Part shown: positions 17,577-27,150 of the stretch, piece by piece | How positions within the stretch are numbered: position 1 is the first letter of the stretch | Layout: the number at the start of each line of letters is the position of its first letter | Source: Flagellimonas sp. HMM57 | GTDB lineage: Bacteria > Bacteroidota > Bacteroidia > Flavobacteriales > Flavobacteriaceae | Direction of reading: 5' to 3' | Length of the DNA: 64,000 bases | Assembly: GCF_021390175.1 (NCBI RefSeq) | Contig: NZ_CP090004.1 | Location: 2,843,001 to 2,907,000 of the forward strand | Translations under genes and position numbers: made by a program | The notes under the pieces: generated by a model | Databases searched by the model: none | What the model was told of the DNA's origin: nothing | What the model saw: only the letters and a program-made list of their open reading frames with translations

Positions 17577-18425
17577 TTAAGAAAATATAACCGTTTTATT
17601 ATTGTAGACCATGGTCTTTCTATCCACATGAAGCTGTACCGCCCTGGAAAGTACAATTTTTTCTAAATCCCTTCCTTTGGCAATAAAGTCTTTAATCGCA
17701 TGGGAATGGGATACCGTGACAACATCTTGTGCTATGATAGGACCTGCATCCAATGCCTCTGTAACATAGTGACTTGTTGCGCCAATAATCTTAACCCCTC
17801 TTTCAAAAGCAGCGTGGTACGGTTTGGCTCCGGCAAATGCAGGCAAAAAAGAATGGTGTATATTAATGACTTGCTGTGGGAACTCGTCGATTACCTTTGG
17901 TGAAAGGATTTGCATGTATCTAGCCAACACAATAAAATCAACGTTGTGTTCTTTTAAAAGTTTCAATTGTTGGTCTTCTGCGGATGCCTTATTTTCCTTA
18001 CTTACAGGAATGTGATAATAAGGAATATTAAACTGATTGGCTACATACTCAAGGTCTGGATGATTGCTTAAAATGAATGGAATATCAACTAGAAGTTCCC
18101 CTGAATTGTAACGGCTTAAAAGGTCATATAAGCAATGATTGTATTTAGAGACAAAAATCGCCATTTTGGGTTTTGAGGCTTCCAAATGGATGTTCCAATG
18201 CATATGGTATTTTTTTGCCAATTGTTCTTCAAACCCACTTTCAAAATTTGGTAAACTGAAATCAGTGCTAAATTCACTTTCCAACCGCATAAAGAATACT
18301 CCAGCTTCCTTGTCTACATGCTGATCCAAGTAAATGATATTTCCGTTTTTTTCGTGAATGAAGTGTGTTACTGCACTTATAATTCCCGATTGGTCTGGAC
18401 AGTGTATAAGTATTTTTAGTTTCAT
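17577..18425 (-). CDS. purU: formyltetrahydrofolate deformylase
   Basis: It hydrolyses 10-formyl-THF to formate and THF, balancing one-carbon pools and supplying formate to PurT-type purine synthesis. The 282-aa protein has an N-terminal ACT domain (residues 1-80, starting KILIHCPDQSGIISAVTHFI) and a C-terminal formyl-transferase fold. The latter includes VLARYMQILS near 161-170 and the catalytic region NIHHSFLPAFAGAKPYHAA near 188-206, followed by GATSHYVTEALDAGPII. Length is normal for PurU. Confidence 0.94.
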   Translation of the reverse strand: MKLKILIHCPDQSGIISAVTHFIHEKNGNIIYLDQHVDKEAGVFFMRLESEFSTDFSLPNFESGFEEQLAKKYHMHWNIHLEASKPKMAIFVSKYNHCLYDLLSRYNSGELLVDIPFILSNHPDLEYVANQFNIPYYHIPVSKENKASAEDQQLKLLKEHNVDFIVLARYMQILSPKVIDEFPQQVINIHHSFLPAFAGAKPYHAAFERGVKIIGATSHYVTEALDAGPIIAQDVVTVSHSHAIKDFIAKGRDLEKIVLSRAVQLHVDRKTMVYNNKTVIFS

Positions 18426-18562
18426 ATAGTTGGTTTGAGCACGATAAAATTATGATATTCAAAAAAAGTAACCCAAAGCACCTTTGGTTTTTATAAAATT
18501 CTAATCAAAATCAATTTTAAGTTGCATTTTCTGTAAATTGCAGTGAAAAATAAGACCCTTTA

Positions 18563-21500
18563 TTGCCAATGGAACAAATAAAGCCCTATGAGCCCAAAAA
18601 TAAGATTAGAATCGTTACCGCAGCTTCTTTGTTTGATGGACATGATGCCGCAATTAATATTATGCGTCGAATTATTCAATCGACCGGGGTTGAGGTGATT
18701 CATTTAGGACATGACCGAAGTGTCGCCGAAGTTGTCGATTGCGCAGTGCAAGAAGATGCTAACGCAATTGCGATGACCTCATATCAAGGAGGGCACAATG
18801 AATATTTTAGGTATATGTTTGACCTGCTTAAAGAAAGGGATGCAGGGCATATCAAGATTTTTGGCGGTGGCGGTGGAGTAATCCTTCCAGAGGAAATCAA
18901 AGCTTTGATGGATTACGGGGTTGAACGGATTTATTCTCCAGATGATGGCCGTGAATTGGGCTTGCAAGGGATGATTAATGATTTGGTAATGCGCTGCGAT
19001 ACCGATGTACCAGATTTAAAACTTTCAAAAGATAAGAATTTAGAAGAACTGCTCAGAGCGAAAGATGTAAATACCATTGCGCGATTAATATCCTTGGCAG
19101 AAAACAAGCATGAGCTTTATGAGAACCATCAATCTATAATTGAGAAGAATTCCAAAGCAATTCCTGTGCTGGGAATAACGGGAACTGGTGGTGCAGGAAA
19201 ATCTAGTTTGGTGGATGAACTTGTGCGTAGGTTTCTAAGCGACTTTTCAGATAAGCATATTGGCATTATTTCCGTAGACCCTTCCAAGAGAAAAACGGGA
19301 GGTGCCTTGTTGGGAGATAGAATCCGCATGAACACAATTAACAATACACGTGTTTACATGCGTTCACTGGCCACCAGACGCTCAAATTTAGCACTTTCCA
19401 AACATGTAGCGGAGGCGGTGCAGGTACTTAAAGCTGCTAATTTTGATTTGATTATACTGGAAACCTCTGGTATAGGTCAATCAGATACCGAAATTTTGGA
19501 ACATAGTGACGTTTCATTATATGTGATGACTCCAGAATTTGGAGCGGCAACCCAGCTGGAAAAGATAGACATGCTGGATTTTGCAGACGTCGTAGCTATC
19601 AATAAGTTTGACAAAAGAGGTGCTTTGGATGCGTTGCGCGATGTGAAAAAACAGTATATGCGCAATCAAGGGTTATGGGATGTTGATCAAGACGATTTAC
19701 CTGTTTTTGGGACCATTGCTTCGCAATTTAACGATCCTGGAATGAACAGACTCTATCAAATTGTTATGGAAACCCTTACCGAAAAGGCAGGAGCGAAATT
19801 AGAATCCAGTTTTCAAGTTTCCAATGAACTTACGGAAAAGGTTTTTGTCATTCCACCCGCAAGAACAAGATACCTTTCTGAAATATCGGAAAGTAATAGG
19901 GCGTATGACAAAAAGGTTGACGAACAAGTTATTGTAGCACAAAAATTGTTTGGTATCCATCAAACAATTTTATCTATTGTCCCAAACAAAAATGAGCATT
20001 CTTATTTGATAAAGTCAGGACTTAATGCAGATGTAATCTTGAAGCACGTTCAAAATGATGAAATCGAATTTGTGAAATTGTTGTTGGCACAATTTGATAA
20101 AGTAAAAATGAATCTTGACCCCCACTACTGGGAAACTATTTTAAAATGGCGAAACAAGGTAGGTCAATACAAGTCTGAGCAGTACACTTTTAAGGTTAGG
20201 GGCAAGGAAGTGAATATCGAAACTCATACAACTTCACTTTCGCACAGTAAAATCCCCAAGGTGGCATTGCCTAAGTACCAAGCTTGGGGAGATATTCTTA
20301 GATGGAGCTTACAGGAAAATGTTCCTGGTGAATTTCCGTATACTTCTGGATTGTATCCGTTCAAAAGAGTAGGGGAAGACCCTACCAGAATGTTTGCTGG
20401 TGAAGGTGGGCCAGAACGGACCAATAGGCGTTTCCATTACGTGAGTTTGGATATGCCGGCAAAACGCCTATCTACAGCATTTGACTCGGTGACCCTATAC
20501 GGGAATGACCCAGACCACAGACCCGATATTTATGGGAAAATTGGGAATGCAGGAGTTTCTATTTGCTGTTTGGATGATGCTAAAAAACTATATTCCGGGT
20601 TTGATTTGAGTGACCCAATGACCTCGGTAAGTATGACCATTAATGGTCCTGCACCTATGTTGTTGGCGTTTTTTATGAATGCCGCCATTGACCAAAACTG
20701 TGAAAAATATATCAGGGAAAATGGATTGGAAAAAGAAGTCGAGAAAAAGATAACTTCAATTTTCAAAAAGAAAAATAGTAGTAGACCTTCATATTCTGGA
20801 GATCTCCCCAATGGAAATAATGGATTGGGACTTATGCTTTTGGGAGTAACGGGAGATCAGGTTCTACCTAAAAATATCTACGACCAGATTAAAAAAGATA
20901 CGCTAAATCAAGTTAGAGGAACGGTACAGGCAGATATTTTAAAAGAAGATCAAGCACAGAACACCTGTATTTTTTCTACGGAATTTGCATTGCGATTAAT
21001 GGGTGATGTACAAGAATATTTTATCGACAATCTTGTACGCAACTTTTATTCCGTTTCAATTTCAGGATACCATATTGCCGAAGCAGGGGCAAATCCTATT
21101 ACCCAGCTCGCTTTTACGCTTTCAAACGGATTTACGTATGTGGAGTATTATTTGAGTAGGGGAATGGACATTAATAAATTTGGTCCAAACCTTTCGTTCT
21201 TTTTCTCCAATGGAGTAGATCCAGAATATGCGGTAATAGGAAGAGTAGCAAGACGTTTATGGGCAAAGGCAATGAAAGAAAAATATGGTGCCGATTCACG
21301 TGCACAGATGTTAAAATACCATATACAAACTTCCGGTAGAAGCCTGCATGCGCAAGAAATTGATTTCAACGATATACGGACCACGTTGCAAGCTTTATAT
21401 GCCATTTACGATAATTGCAATTCACTGCATACCAATGCCTACGATGAAGCTATTACGACCCCAACGGAAGAGTCAGTTAGAAGGGCTATGGCCATTCAAT

Positions 21501-22015
21501 TGATTATCAACAAAGAACTTGGGTTGGCCAAAAATGAAAACCCTATTCAAGGCTCTTTTATTATTGAAGAGCTTACGGATTTGGTCGAGGAAGCCGTATT
21601 GGTGGAGTTTGATAGAATCACGGAACGTGGTGGAGTTTTGGGAGCAATGGAAACCATGTACCAACGTTCCAAAATTCAGGAAGAAAGTTTGCATTATGAA
21701 ACCTTGAAGCATACTGGGGAGTATCCTATTATTGGAGTAAACACCTTTTTAAGTTCTAAAGGATCCCCAACAGTACTTCCTGCGGAAGTCATACGGGCGA
21801 CCGAAGAAGAAAAGAAAAATCAGATAGCTATTTTAGAAAATTTACATTCTAGAAATATAATGGAAGTCGAACTTCAGCTAAAGGAACTCCAAGAAGCGGC
21901 CGTAAACAATGAAAACCTATTTGAAAAACTTATGGAGGTAACCAAGTACGCTTCGTTAGGGCAAATTACCAATGCACTGTTTCAGGTGGGTGGGCAGTAT
22001 AGGCGTAACATGTAG
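18563..22015 (+). CDS. icmF: fused isobutyryl-CoA mutase with GTPase chaperone (IcmF)
   Basis: A 1150-aa B12 enzyme that interconverts isobutyryl-CoA and n-butyryl-CoA, with a built-in G-protein chaperone. Domains in order: B12-binding (residues 10-150, with DGHDAAIN carrying the cobalt-ligand His), a MeaI-type GTPase (P-loop [12 protein letters not shown] near 202-213), and the large substrate-binding mutase barrel (from about 560, with [18 protein letters not shown] near 612). This order separates IcmF from ordinary methylmalonyl-CoA mutase, where the B12 domain is C-terminal and the GTPase separate. It suggests use of branched-chain acyl-CoAs or butyrate. The Lrp regulator at 22562 is close, but a convergent gene lies between. 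Confidence 0.93.
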   Translation: MPMEQIKPYEPKNKIRIVTAASLFDGHDAAINIMRRIIQSTGVEVIHLGHDRSVAEVVDCAVQEDANAIAMTSYQGGHNEYFRYMFDLLKERDAGHIKIFGGGGGVILPEEIKALMDYGVERIYSPDDGRELGLQGMINDLVMRCDTDVPDLKLSKDKNLEELLRAKDVNTIARLISLAENKHELYENHQSIIEKNSKAIPVLGITGTGGAGKSSLVDELVRRFLSDFSDKHIGIISVDPSKRKTGGALLGDRIRMNTINNTRVYMRSLATRRSNLALSKHVAEAVQVLKAANFDLIILETSGIGQSDTEILEHSDVSLYVMTPEFGAATQLEKIDMLDFADVVAINKFDKRGALDALRDVKKQYMRNQGLWDVDQDDLPVFGTIASQFNDPGMNRLYQIVMETLTEKAGAKLESSFQVSNELTEKVFVIPPARTRYLSEISESNRAYDKKVDEQVIVAQKLFGIHQTILSIVPNKNEHSYLIKSGLNADVILKHVQNDEIEFVKLLLAQFDKVKMNLDPHYWETILKWRNKVGQYKSEQYTFKVRGKEVNIETHTTSLSHSKIPKVALPKYQAWGDILRWSLQENVPGEFPYTSGLYPFKRVGEDPTRMFAGEGGPERTNRRFHYVSLDMPAKRLSTAFDSVTLYGNDPDHRPDIYGKIGNAGVSICCLDDAKKLYSGFDLSDPMTSVSMTINGPAPMLLAFFMNAAIDQNCEKYIRENGLEKEVEKKITSIFKKKNSSRPSYSGDLPNGNNGLGLMLLGVTGDQVLPKNIYDQIKKDTLNQVRGTVQADILKEDQAQNTCIFSTEFALRLMGDVQEYFIDNLVRNFYSVSISGYHIAEAGANPITQLAFTLSNGFTYVEYYLSRGMDINKFGPNLSFFFSNGVDPEYAVIGRVARRLWAKAMKEKYGADSRAQMLKYHIQTSGRSLHAQEIDFNDIRTTLQALYAIYDNCNSLHTNAYDEAITTPTEESVRRAMAIQLIINKELGLAKNENPIQGSFIIEELTDLVEEAVLVEFDRITERGGVLGAMETMYQRSKIQEESLHYETLKHTGEYPIIGVNTFLSSKGSPTVLPAEVIRATEEEKKNQIAILENLHSRNIMEVELQLKELQEAAVNNENLFEKLMEVTKYASLGQITNALFQVGGQYRRNM

Positions 22016-22034
22016 GATTTAGATACGAAAAAAG

Positions 22035-22436
22035 TTAGTCGTTTCCGTTTTTAAAGGACTTTCTCCATTTTTTGAAAGAAGACCTAAACAGTTTGATTTC
22101 CTTTCGTAAAAGATTGAGGTATTCTTTTTCTTTTACACCATCTCTTTCAAGACCATTGCAATATGCTAAAATATTACGTGTCATGATGTTGATAAAGGTA
22201 AGGCTTTCCATTTTCACGGAATACGAATTGCTCAAAGCAGCTTGCTCCACCTCTTTGGTGATTAAAATTGCATCGGTACGGAGGGACTTGGAAATATCAT
22301 CCCGAAAGCTTTGATAATTCCGTAAGGATAATGCCTCTTTATTTCGGGAAAAATAAGATGCCACAGCTTCACTCAAATCTCTAAGGGCTAGTGATTTTCG
22401 ATATACAATAAGAGAGTTTAAGCCGCTCCTTTCCAT
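22035..22436 (-). CDS. small helical protein, possibly a divergent four-helix bundle
   Basis: A 133-aa strongly basic, all-helical soluble protein with no membrane segment. The opening LIVYRKSLALRDLSEAV and the overall size recall the four-helix-bundle (S23/Avd) family, but the NIAEG signature is absent, so that link is weak. It converges on icmF with a 19-base gap and is divergent from the Lrp gene at 22562. Function unknown. Confidence 0.55.
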   Translation of the reverse strand: MERSGLNSLIVYRKSLALRDLSEAVASYFSRNKEALSLRNYQSFRDDISKSLRTDAILITKEVEQAALSNSYSVKMESLTFINIMTRNILAYCNGLERDGVKEKEYLNLLRKEIKLFRSSFKKWRKSFKNGND

Positions 22437-22488
22437 TTCTTTTTCGATACAATTTTGAAAGTTAAAATTACATATGAAATAGATAATG

Positions 22489-22496
22489 TAACTTTG
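22489..22496 (+). promoter_or_regulatory. -7 element for the Lrp/AsnC gene
   Basis: TAACTTTG is an exact TAnnTTTG match, 65 bases before the ATG at 22562. Confidence 0.4.
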
Positions 22497-22561
22497 CTTT
22501 TAAAATAGAAGATAACCATTTACTATTGAATATTAAGTTTTATCGGTAAATTGCTTTAAAT

Positions 22562-23008
22562 ATGAAAATAGACGATTTAAACTGGAAAATTCTGGGCTAT
22601 CTACAACAAGATGCTAGGGAATCTTTTGCAAATATTGGGCGTAAAGTTGGGCTTACACCACCAGCCGTAGCTGAACGTGTAAAAAAAATGGAAGATCTAG
22701 GATTGATAGAGGGATACGGGACAACCGTTTCTTATGCTTTGGCAGGACACCAGTTAAAAGCAATCATCATGCTTCGTGCTTTTATGGGGAAACTCAAACC
22801 ATTTTTGAACAAGGTAAAATCGTTTCAAGAAGTTGTCAATTGCTATCGTATTACGGGAAACGAGAATATTATCATGGAAGTAGTCCTAAAGGATCAATCC
22901 CATTTGGAAAAGTTTATTGATGAGCTAATAGTGTACGGAGAATGTAGAACACATATTGTATTGTCCAATATTGTCGCAAATGCACCGATTAAGCAAAGTA
23001 AGAATTAG
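22562..23008 (+). CDS. Lrp/AsnC-family transcriptional regulator
   Basis: A 148-aa regulator. An N-terminal winged HTH (DDLNWKILGYLQQDARESFANIGRKVGLTPPAVAERVKKMED, in the first 45 residues) is followed by a ligand-binding RAM domain (from about 65 to 140, including NCYRITGNENIIMEVVL). Such proteins sense amino acids and often control amino-acid metabolism or export. Candidates nearby are icmF, or the LysE-type exporter at 59396, but the link is not shown by the sequence. Confidence 0.92.
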   Translation: MKIDDLNWKILGYLQQDARESFANIGRKVGLTPPAVAERVKKMEDLGLIEGYGTTVSYALAGHQLKAIIMLRAFMGKLKPFLNKVKSFQEVVNCYRITGNENIIMEVVLKDQSHLEKFIDELIVYGECRTHIVLSNIVANAPIKQSKN

Positions 23009-23082
23009 TGATAAATTTCGTTTATTTTTATAAAGGATAAAGAGCCTTTTCGTTTTGGCTAGATTTTTGTTGTTACAGCGTT

Positions 23083-24498
23083 ATGAAAAAAAAATATGCT
23101 ATACTTTTTTTTGCCACATTTTTGTTTCAAAGTGCGTTTACGCAAGAATTAGTACTCAAAAAGGGGAAGATTATAGATTCGCTGGTCGTTAACGATTCCA
23201 TCTCAGAAACATTTTCCCTTTATTTACCCACCAACTTTACCACTACCAAAAAGTGGCCCTTGCTCATGGTATTTGATTTGGATGGAAAGGAAAAGCAATC
23301 GATGTCCATGTTCTTGGAAGCGGCAGAAGAAGAGGGGTATCTATTGGCAGCACCTAAGATTTCCAACACTGATCCCATTTCCAATAATATGATAAGTACG
23401 AGCAAAGTCTTGAATAAATTGTTGGCCATTCTGCCCGTTAATAAATCTAGGGTTTATACTGCGGGGATTTCTTCTGGAGGTCGTTTCGCCAATCTGGTTC
23501 CAATTTTTATAAAAGACGTGGCTGGCACAGTTTCTATAGGTGCTTCTATTGCCAATTCAGACTTGTTGAACCCTAAACGGTCATTTCATTTTATTGGAAT
23601 AATCGGAAAAAATGATTTCAACTACACTCAAATGCTGGGTGTGGAAAAGGTTTTAGATCGGTTTAAGTTTCCAAACCAGATTTTGTTGTACGATGAACAA
23701 CAAAAATGGCCCGATTTAAAATATTTTCAAAAGGCCATGCAACTCTTTACACTTTCAGCGATGGGGAGAAAATTGGTGGCCATGGATTCCAGTTACGTTG
23801 AACAAGCGTTTAAAGAGGATATAGCCAAAGTAAATAGACTGAAGAATTCGAACAAGTTGCTCTTTGCAGAACAATATATGGGTGAGATGATGTCTATTTA
23901 TGGTGTTCACAAAAACTTGGATTCTTTGCGGCAAGTACAAAAAAACTTGAGAAGAGATCGTGTGTTCAAAGGGATGAAAAGAGCAGAAAATGCAACGTTC
24001 TTTAAAGAATCACTTTTAAAAGAAGATTATCAATATTATATAGAAGAGGATGTGATCACCCATAATTTTAACAATCTGGGTTGGTGGAATTACCAAATGA
24101 CTGAAATCAATAAGTTCATTTCCGCAAGCAACATCTATGAAAAACAAATGGGAAATCGTTTGCTGGGTTATGTAAATGCACTGGCGGAGGATAATATTGA
24201 TATGGTGAAATCCGAAGCGTTGATAGACGAGGATGCACTTGCATTTTTATATATGTTAAAGACTATTTTGGAGCCTGAAAACTTTGACTACTATATGAGC
24301 GTCATATCACTAAGTGCAAAGAACGAAGACTTTGGAACTGCCTTGTTTTATCTTGAAGAAGCGTTTAAAAAGGGGTTCGAGGACAGAGAAAGATTATATG
24401 ATTTACCAGATACCGCGTTGTTTAGAATAACACCAAAATTCAACGAATTGGTGGCCAAATATTTGAAGGATTCAAGGTATCAAATCACTGACGAATAA
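23083..24498 (+). CDS. secreted esterase-like alpha/beta hydrolase with C-terminal repeat region
   Basis: A 471-aa exported protein. Its signal peptide ends near FTQ (residue 21). The N-terminal part looks like a PHB-depolymerase/esterase-type hydrolase: SLYLPTNFTTTKKWPLLMVFD, then YTAGISSGGRFANL with GISSGG as nucleophile elbow (Ser near 131). A His partner is not clear, so activity is uncertain. The C-terminal part (about 240-470) is helical and TPR-like, ending with AKNEDFGTALFYLEEAFKKG. It may be a surface or periplasmic hydrolase. It overlaps the convergent DJ-1/PfpI gene by 14 bases. Confidence 0.6.
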   Translation: MKKKYAILFFATFLFQSAFTQELVLKKGKIIDSLVVNDSISETFSLYLPTNFTTTKKWPLLMVFDLDGKEKQSMSMFLEAAEEEGYLLAAPKISNTDPISNNMISTSKVLNKLLAILPVNKSRVYTAGISSGGRFANLVPIFIKDVAGTVSIGASIANSDLLNPKRSFHFIGIIGKNDFNYTQMLGVEKVLDRFKFPNQILLYDEQQKWPDLKYFQKAMQLFTLSAMGRKLVAMDSSYVEQAFKEDIAKVNRLKNSNKLLFAEQYMGEMMSIYGVHKNLDSLRQVQKNLRRDRVFKGMKRAENATFFKESLLKEDYQYYIEEDVITHNFNNLGWWNYQMTEINKFISASNIYEKQMGNRLLGYVNALAEDNIDMVKSEALIDEDALAFLYMLKTILEPENFDYYMSVISLSAKNEDFGTALFYLEEAFKKGFEDRERLYDLPDTALFRITPKFNELVAKYLKDSRYQITDE

Positions 24499-25219
24499 AA
24501 CTTGGAACCTCGTCTAAATTCCAATCAATGACTAGACCGCCTGCAAGAGACTCGGCAATCTCTTTTCCGTATAAGTGTTCGCATAGGTAAAGTGCCGCCT
24601 CAAAGCTTTTGGCACCACCAGCAGAGGTGATATATTTTCCGTCATGCACAAAAAGTACACTATCCTTTACTTTTAATTTTGGAAACATGGTTCTATACTT
24701 TTCAATATCACTGGGAAATGTAGTAGAGACAACATCGTTTAAAAGCCCAGCCTTGGCCAACACAAAAGCGCCATCGCAATGCGAGGTGACGAACATGGCT
24801 TCTTTATCCACCTTTTGTACAAAATTCAGCATTATGGAATCCTTTAGGTCGGTATCCAAATGGTGTTCTGCACTAGGTACGACCAAAATATCAATTTTGG
24901 GAATGGAATCCTTTGTGTAATCAAAATCAGGTAAAATCCGAACTCCTTCAAAAGAAGTAATGGGCTCTAGGGTATTGGCAACAGAGAACGTGTTCATGGA
25001 TTTGATATTCTTGCGGAATTGTGTATGCTGGAAAATATCGTAAGGTGCCGTAAACTCCGTGTTGTAAACGCCATCCATTATTAAAAATGCTACATTATAT
25101 CTTCCAGGCTCTAACTTGGGAAGTTCTCTTTTTATTTTGTTTGAAGCATTTGTTTGTTCTTTACCAACACAGGAAACAATCAAAATCAAGAGTAGTAAGG
25201 GCATTAGATTTTTAATCAT
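24485..25219 (-). CDS. DJ-1/PfpI-family lipoprotein
   Basis: A 244-aa protein with a lipoprotein signal (LIVSC, Cys17) and a DJ-1/PfpI-like glutamine-amidotransferase fold. NVAFLIMDGVYNTEFTAPYDIF near residues 43-64 is the usual first strand and Glu-containing loop. The nucleophile Cys sits in VTSHCDGAFVLAKAGLL near 145-161. The C-terminal helix contains the LCEHLYGKEIAESLAGGLVIDW typical of these proteins. Most relatives are cytoplasmic, so the lipid anchor is noteworthy. The substrate is unknown. Confidence 0.85.
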   Translation of the reverse strand: MIKNLMPLLLLILIVSCVGKEQTNASNKIKRELPKLEPGRYNVAFLIMDGVYNTEFTAPYDIFQHTQFRKNIKSMNTFSVANTLEPITSFEGVRILPDFDYTKDSIPKIDILVVPSAEHHLDTDLKDSIMLNFVQKVDKEAMFVTSHCDGAFVLAKAGLLNDVVSTTFPSDIEKYRTMFPKLKVKDSVLFVHDGKYITSAGGAKSFEAALYLCEHLYGKEIAESLAGGLVIDWNLDEVPSFIRQ

Positions 25220-25300
25220 GATGAATTTTTGCTTAGAGTGATGAGCTAAGGTAATATTAAGAATGATTTCTACTACTTTTACGGAAAAGATTTTGTGTAA

Positions 25301-25936
25301 ATGAAGTATGCTTTATCAATACTAGTACTTTTGATGATTGCCTGTAAACCTGACAAGAAGTACCATACCTCTAAGGAACCCCAATCTGGGTCGGCCGTGA
25401 TAAAAGATATCGTTGCGTTTCAAAAAAAGCAGAATGCAACATTTAAAAATCCGGAAACTTCACCATTGCCAGATAGGTTCAGAAAAGATTTTGAAGGGCT
25501 TGATTTTTTTGCCCCAGATACTACATACGTTATCAAAGCCAGATTTGAAAGAACTCCGGATGCGGTTCCTTTTTTAATGGCCAGCACAACCGATGAAAAA
25601 ACAAGAGAAGTTGTTTATGGCATTGCACATTTTCAATTAAACGGAATTGAACATCAATTAGAGATTTATCAAAGTCTCGATTTAATTTCCCAAAAGCGGT
25701 ACAGAGACTATTTGTTCTTGCCATTTATGGATGAAACGAATGGCACTGAAACCTACGGCGGTGGTCGTTACATTGATTTAAAGATACCGGAAGGAGAAAC
25801 AATCTTAATAGATTTTAATAAGGCGTACAATCCATATTGTGTTTATAATAAAAAGTACTCCTGCCCTCTAGTGCCAAGGCAAAATTATTTGAGAACTAGT
25901 GTGAGAGCAGGAGTGAAAGCTTTTGTAAAAGAATAG
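25301..25936 (+). CDS. DUF1684 lipoprotein
   Basis: A 211-aa lipoprotein (lipobox MIAC, Cys15) with features of DUF1684. These include an N-terminal FQKKQNATFKNPETSPLPDRFRKDFEGLDFF segment, a beta-rich middle (YGIAHFQLNGIEHQLEIYQ), a DETNGTETYGGGRYIDL turn, and the conserved end DFNKAYNPYCVYNKKYSCPLVPRQNYL. The family function is not established. It is a single gene with a terminator behind it. Confidence 0.88.
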   Translation: MKYALSILVLLMIACKPDKKYHTSKEPQSGSAVIKDIVAFQKKQNATFKNPETSPLPDRFRKDFEGLDFFAPDTTYVIKARFERTPDAVPFLMASTTDEKTREVVYGIAHFQLNGIEHQLEIYQSLDLISQKRYRDYLFLPFMDETNGTETYGGGRYIDLKIPEGETILIDFNKAYNPYCVYNKKYSCPLVPRQNYLRTSVRAGVKAFVKE

Positions 25937-25937
25937 A

Positions 25938-25969
25938 AAAGCCTTAACACCAAATTGATGTAAGGCTTT
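25938..25969. terminator. bidirectional terminator between DUF1684 and barrel gene
   Basis: AAAGCCTTA (25938-25946) pairs perfectly with TAAGGCTTT (25961-25969). It lies right after the DUF1684 stop and 25 bases before the end of the convergent barrel gene. Confidence 0.65.
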
Positions 25970-25993
25970 CTAGCATTAAAATAATTCTTTGTC

Positions 25994-27034
25994 CTAGAAA
26001 GAGTAGATAGCAGCTACTAAAAATGATGAGAGGCTTTTAGTGCCCGCCAAATCATTGTCAAGAAACGCATCATCAGATGCACTATCCAATCGTACTTCTG
26101 GTTTAATGATTAAATTTTCAATGGTATAGCTACCTGTTAGGGTGACTGCAAAAACGCTGGAATCCTCAACTCCTGTTCCTATGGCATCATAGTTCCCCAT
26201 TTCTGCAAAATATTCTCCTCTTAAACCAAGGGTGAAACTTTCGGACGTTGCATATTGGGGATATAGTGCAGCACCATAAAAACCAAGGCCATCATTATCT
26301 TGGTAGGCAGCATTTATTCCTAAAAAGAAGTCTTCGGATAAATCAAAACCACCGGTATAATCAATTTCAAAACCTAATTTAGCTTCTCCATCATAGTAGA
26401 AATTCAAAAACTGCCCAGCGTAGCCTAATTGCGCTCCAACAGAATATTCTCCAGTTAGATTGCTGTTTTCGTCCGTCAGGTTCATTACAGCTAACATTAA
26501 GCTAAAATCATCGGATAAAGAAAAATCTGCCTTTAGGCCAACATGCGAAAATGGGCCATAAGAGAACATATAGGAAGTACTATAGTTGAAATTGGCCGCA
26601 GGTGCAATAACCTCATATCCTAAATAAGTATTAAAACGTCCAACAGTGAATGTAGTTCCTTCGGATACGTTCCAGTATGCGTATAATTGGTTTATGTTAA
26701 ACCCTCCAGTGGCATCATCTCCCCGTGGTCCAAAAACCAAATCAGCAACAGCTCCAACTTTATCTCCTTCATAGGCAGCAATAATATTTGCCATACCCAA
26801 AGCAAATCCTGTTTCGGTTGCAAATGAAGTTCCTGGGGTAATAAAGGTTGGGTCTTCTTCGCCCAGTGCCCTATCCGTAGCGCTAAGATTGGTTTTGTAA
26901 TAAGCATCAACACTACCGCTGATGGATACTGATTTTTTTTCTTCTTCCTCTTGCGCAAATGTGCTTAAAGATACTAGTGCCAATATGGCGAAAGCTAAAT
27001 TTTTTACGAACTTTGTTGTTATAATCGTTTTCAT
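25994..27034 (-). CDS. outer-membrane beta-barrel protein in the P-II/Amt operon
   Basis: A 346-aa porin-like protein. I use the ATG at 27034 because it begins a clean signal peptide (MKTIITTKFVKNLAF to TFAQ); an ATG at 27073 would add 13 residues. After an acidic EEEE stretch, the chain is a series of aromatic-bounded strands (VGRFNTYLGYEVIAP, YMFSYGPFSHVGLKADFSL) ending in IYSF, the usual C-terminal aromatic barrel signal. It follows the ammonium transporter gene in the same direction, 116 bases after its end, so it may help small nitrogen compounds cross the outer membrane. That role is inferred from position. Confidence 0.82.
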   Translation of the reverse strand: MKTIITTKFVKNLAFAILALVSLSTFAQEEEEKKSVSISGSVDAYYKTNLSATDRALGEEDPTFITPGTSFATETGFALGMANIIAAYEGDKVGAVADLVFGPRGDDATGGFNINQLYAYWNVSEGTTFTVGRFNTYLGYEVIAPAANFNYSTSYMFSYGPFSHVGLKADFSLSDDFSLMLAVMNLTDENSNLTGEYSVGAQLGYAGQFLNFYYDGEAKLGFEIDYTGGFDLSEDFFLGINAAYQDNDGLGFYGAALYPQYATSESFTLGLRGEYFAEMGNYDAIGTGVEDSSVFAVTLTGSYTIENLIIKPEVRLDSASDDAFLDNDLAGTKSLSSFLVAAIYSF

Positions 27035-27115
27035 AATCATAATCAGTTTAGGGGTCCACATAAAGAGGACCATTTAATATTGTTATTGAGTTTTTGTAAT
27101 TGAAAAAGGTTATTT

Positions 27116-27143
27116 AACGGAGCGTTCTGCCAAACGCTCCGTT
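27116..27143. terminator. strong hairpin between amt and the barrel gene
   Basis: AACGGAGCGTT (27116-27126) and AACGCTCCGTT (27133-27143) form a perfect 11-bp stem with a 6-base loop. On the plus side a T-rich tract follows. On the minus side, the direction of the operon, T-rich sequence begins only after about 8 bases, so it may be a partial terminator or an mRNA stabiliser that lowers barrel expression relative to amt. Confidence 0.65.
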
Positions 27144-27150
27144 TCCTTTT

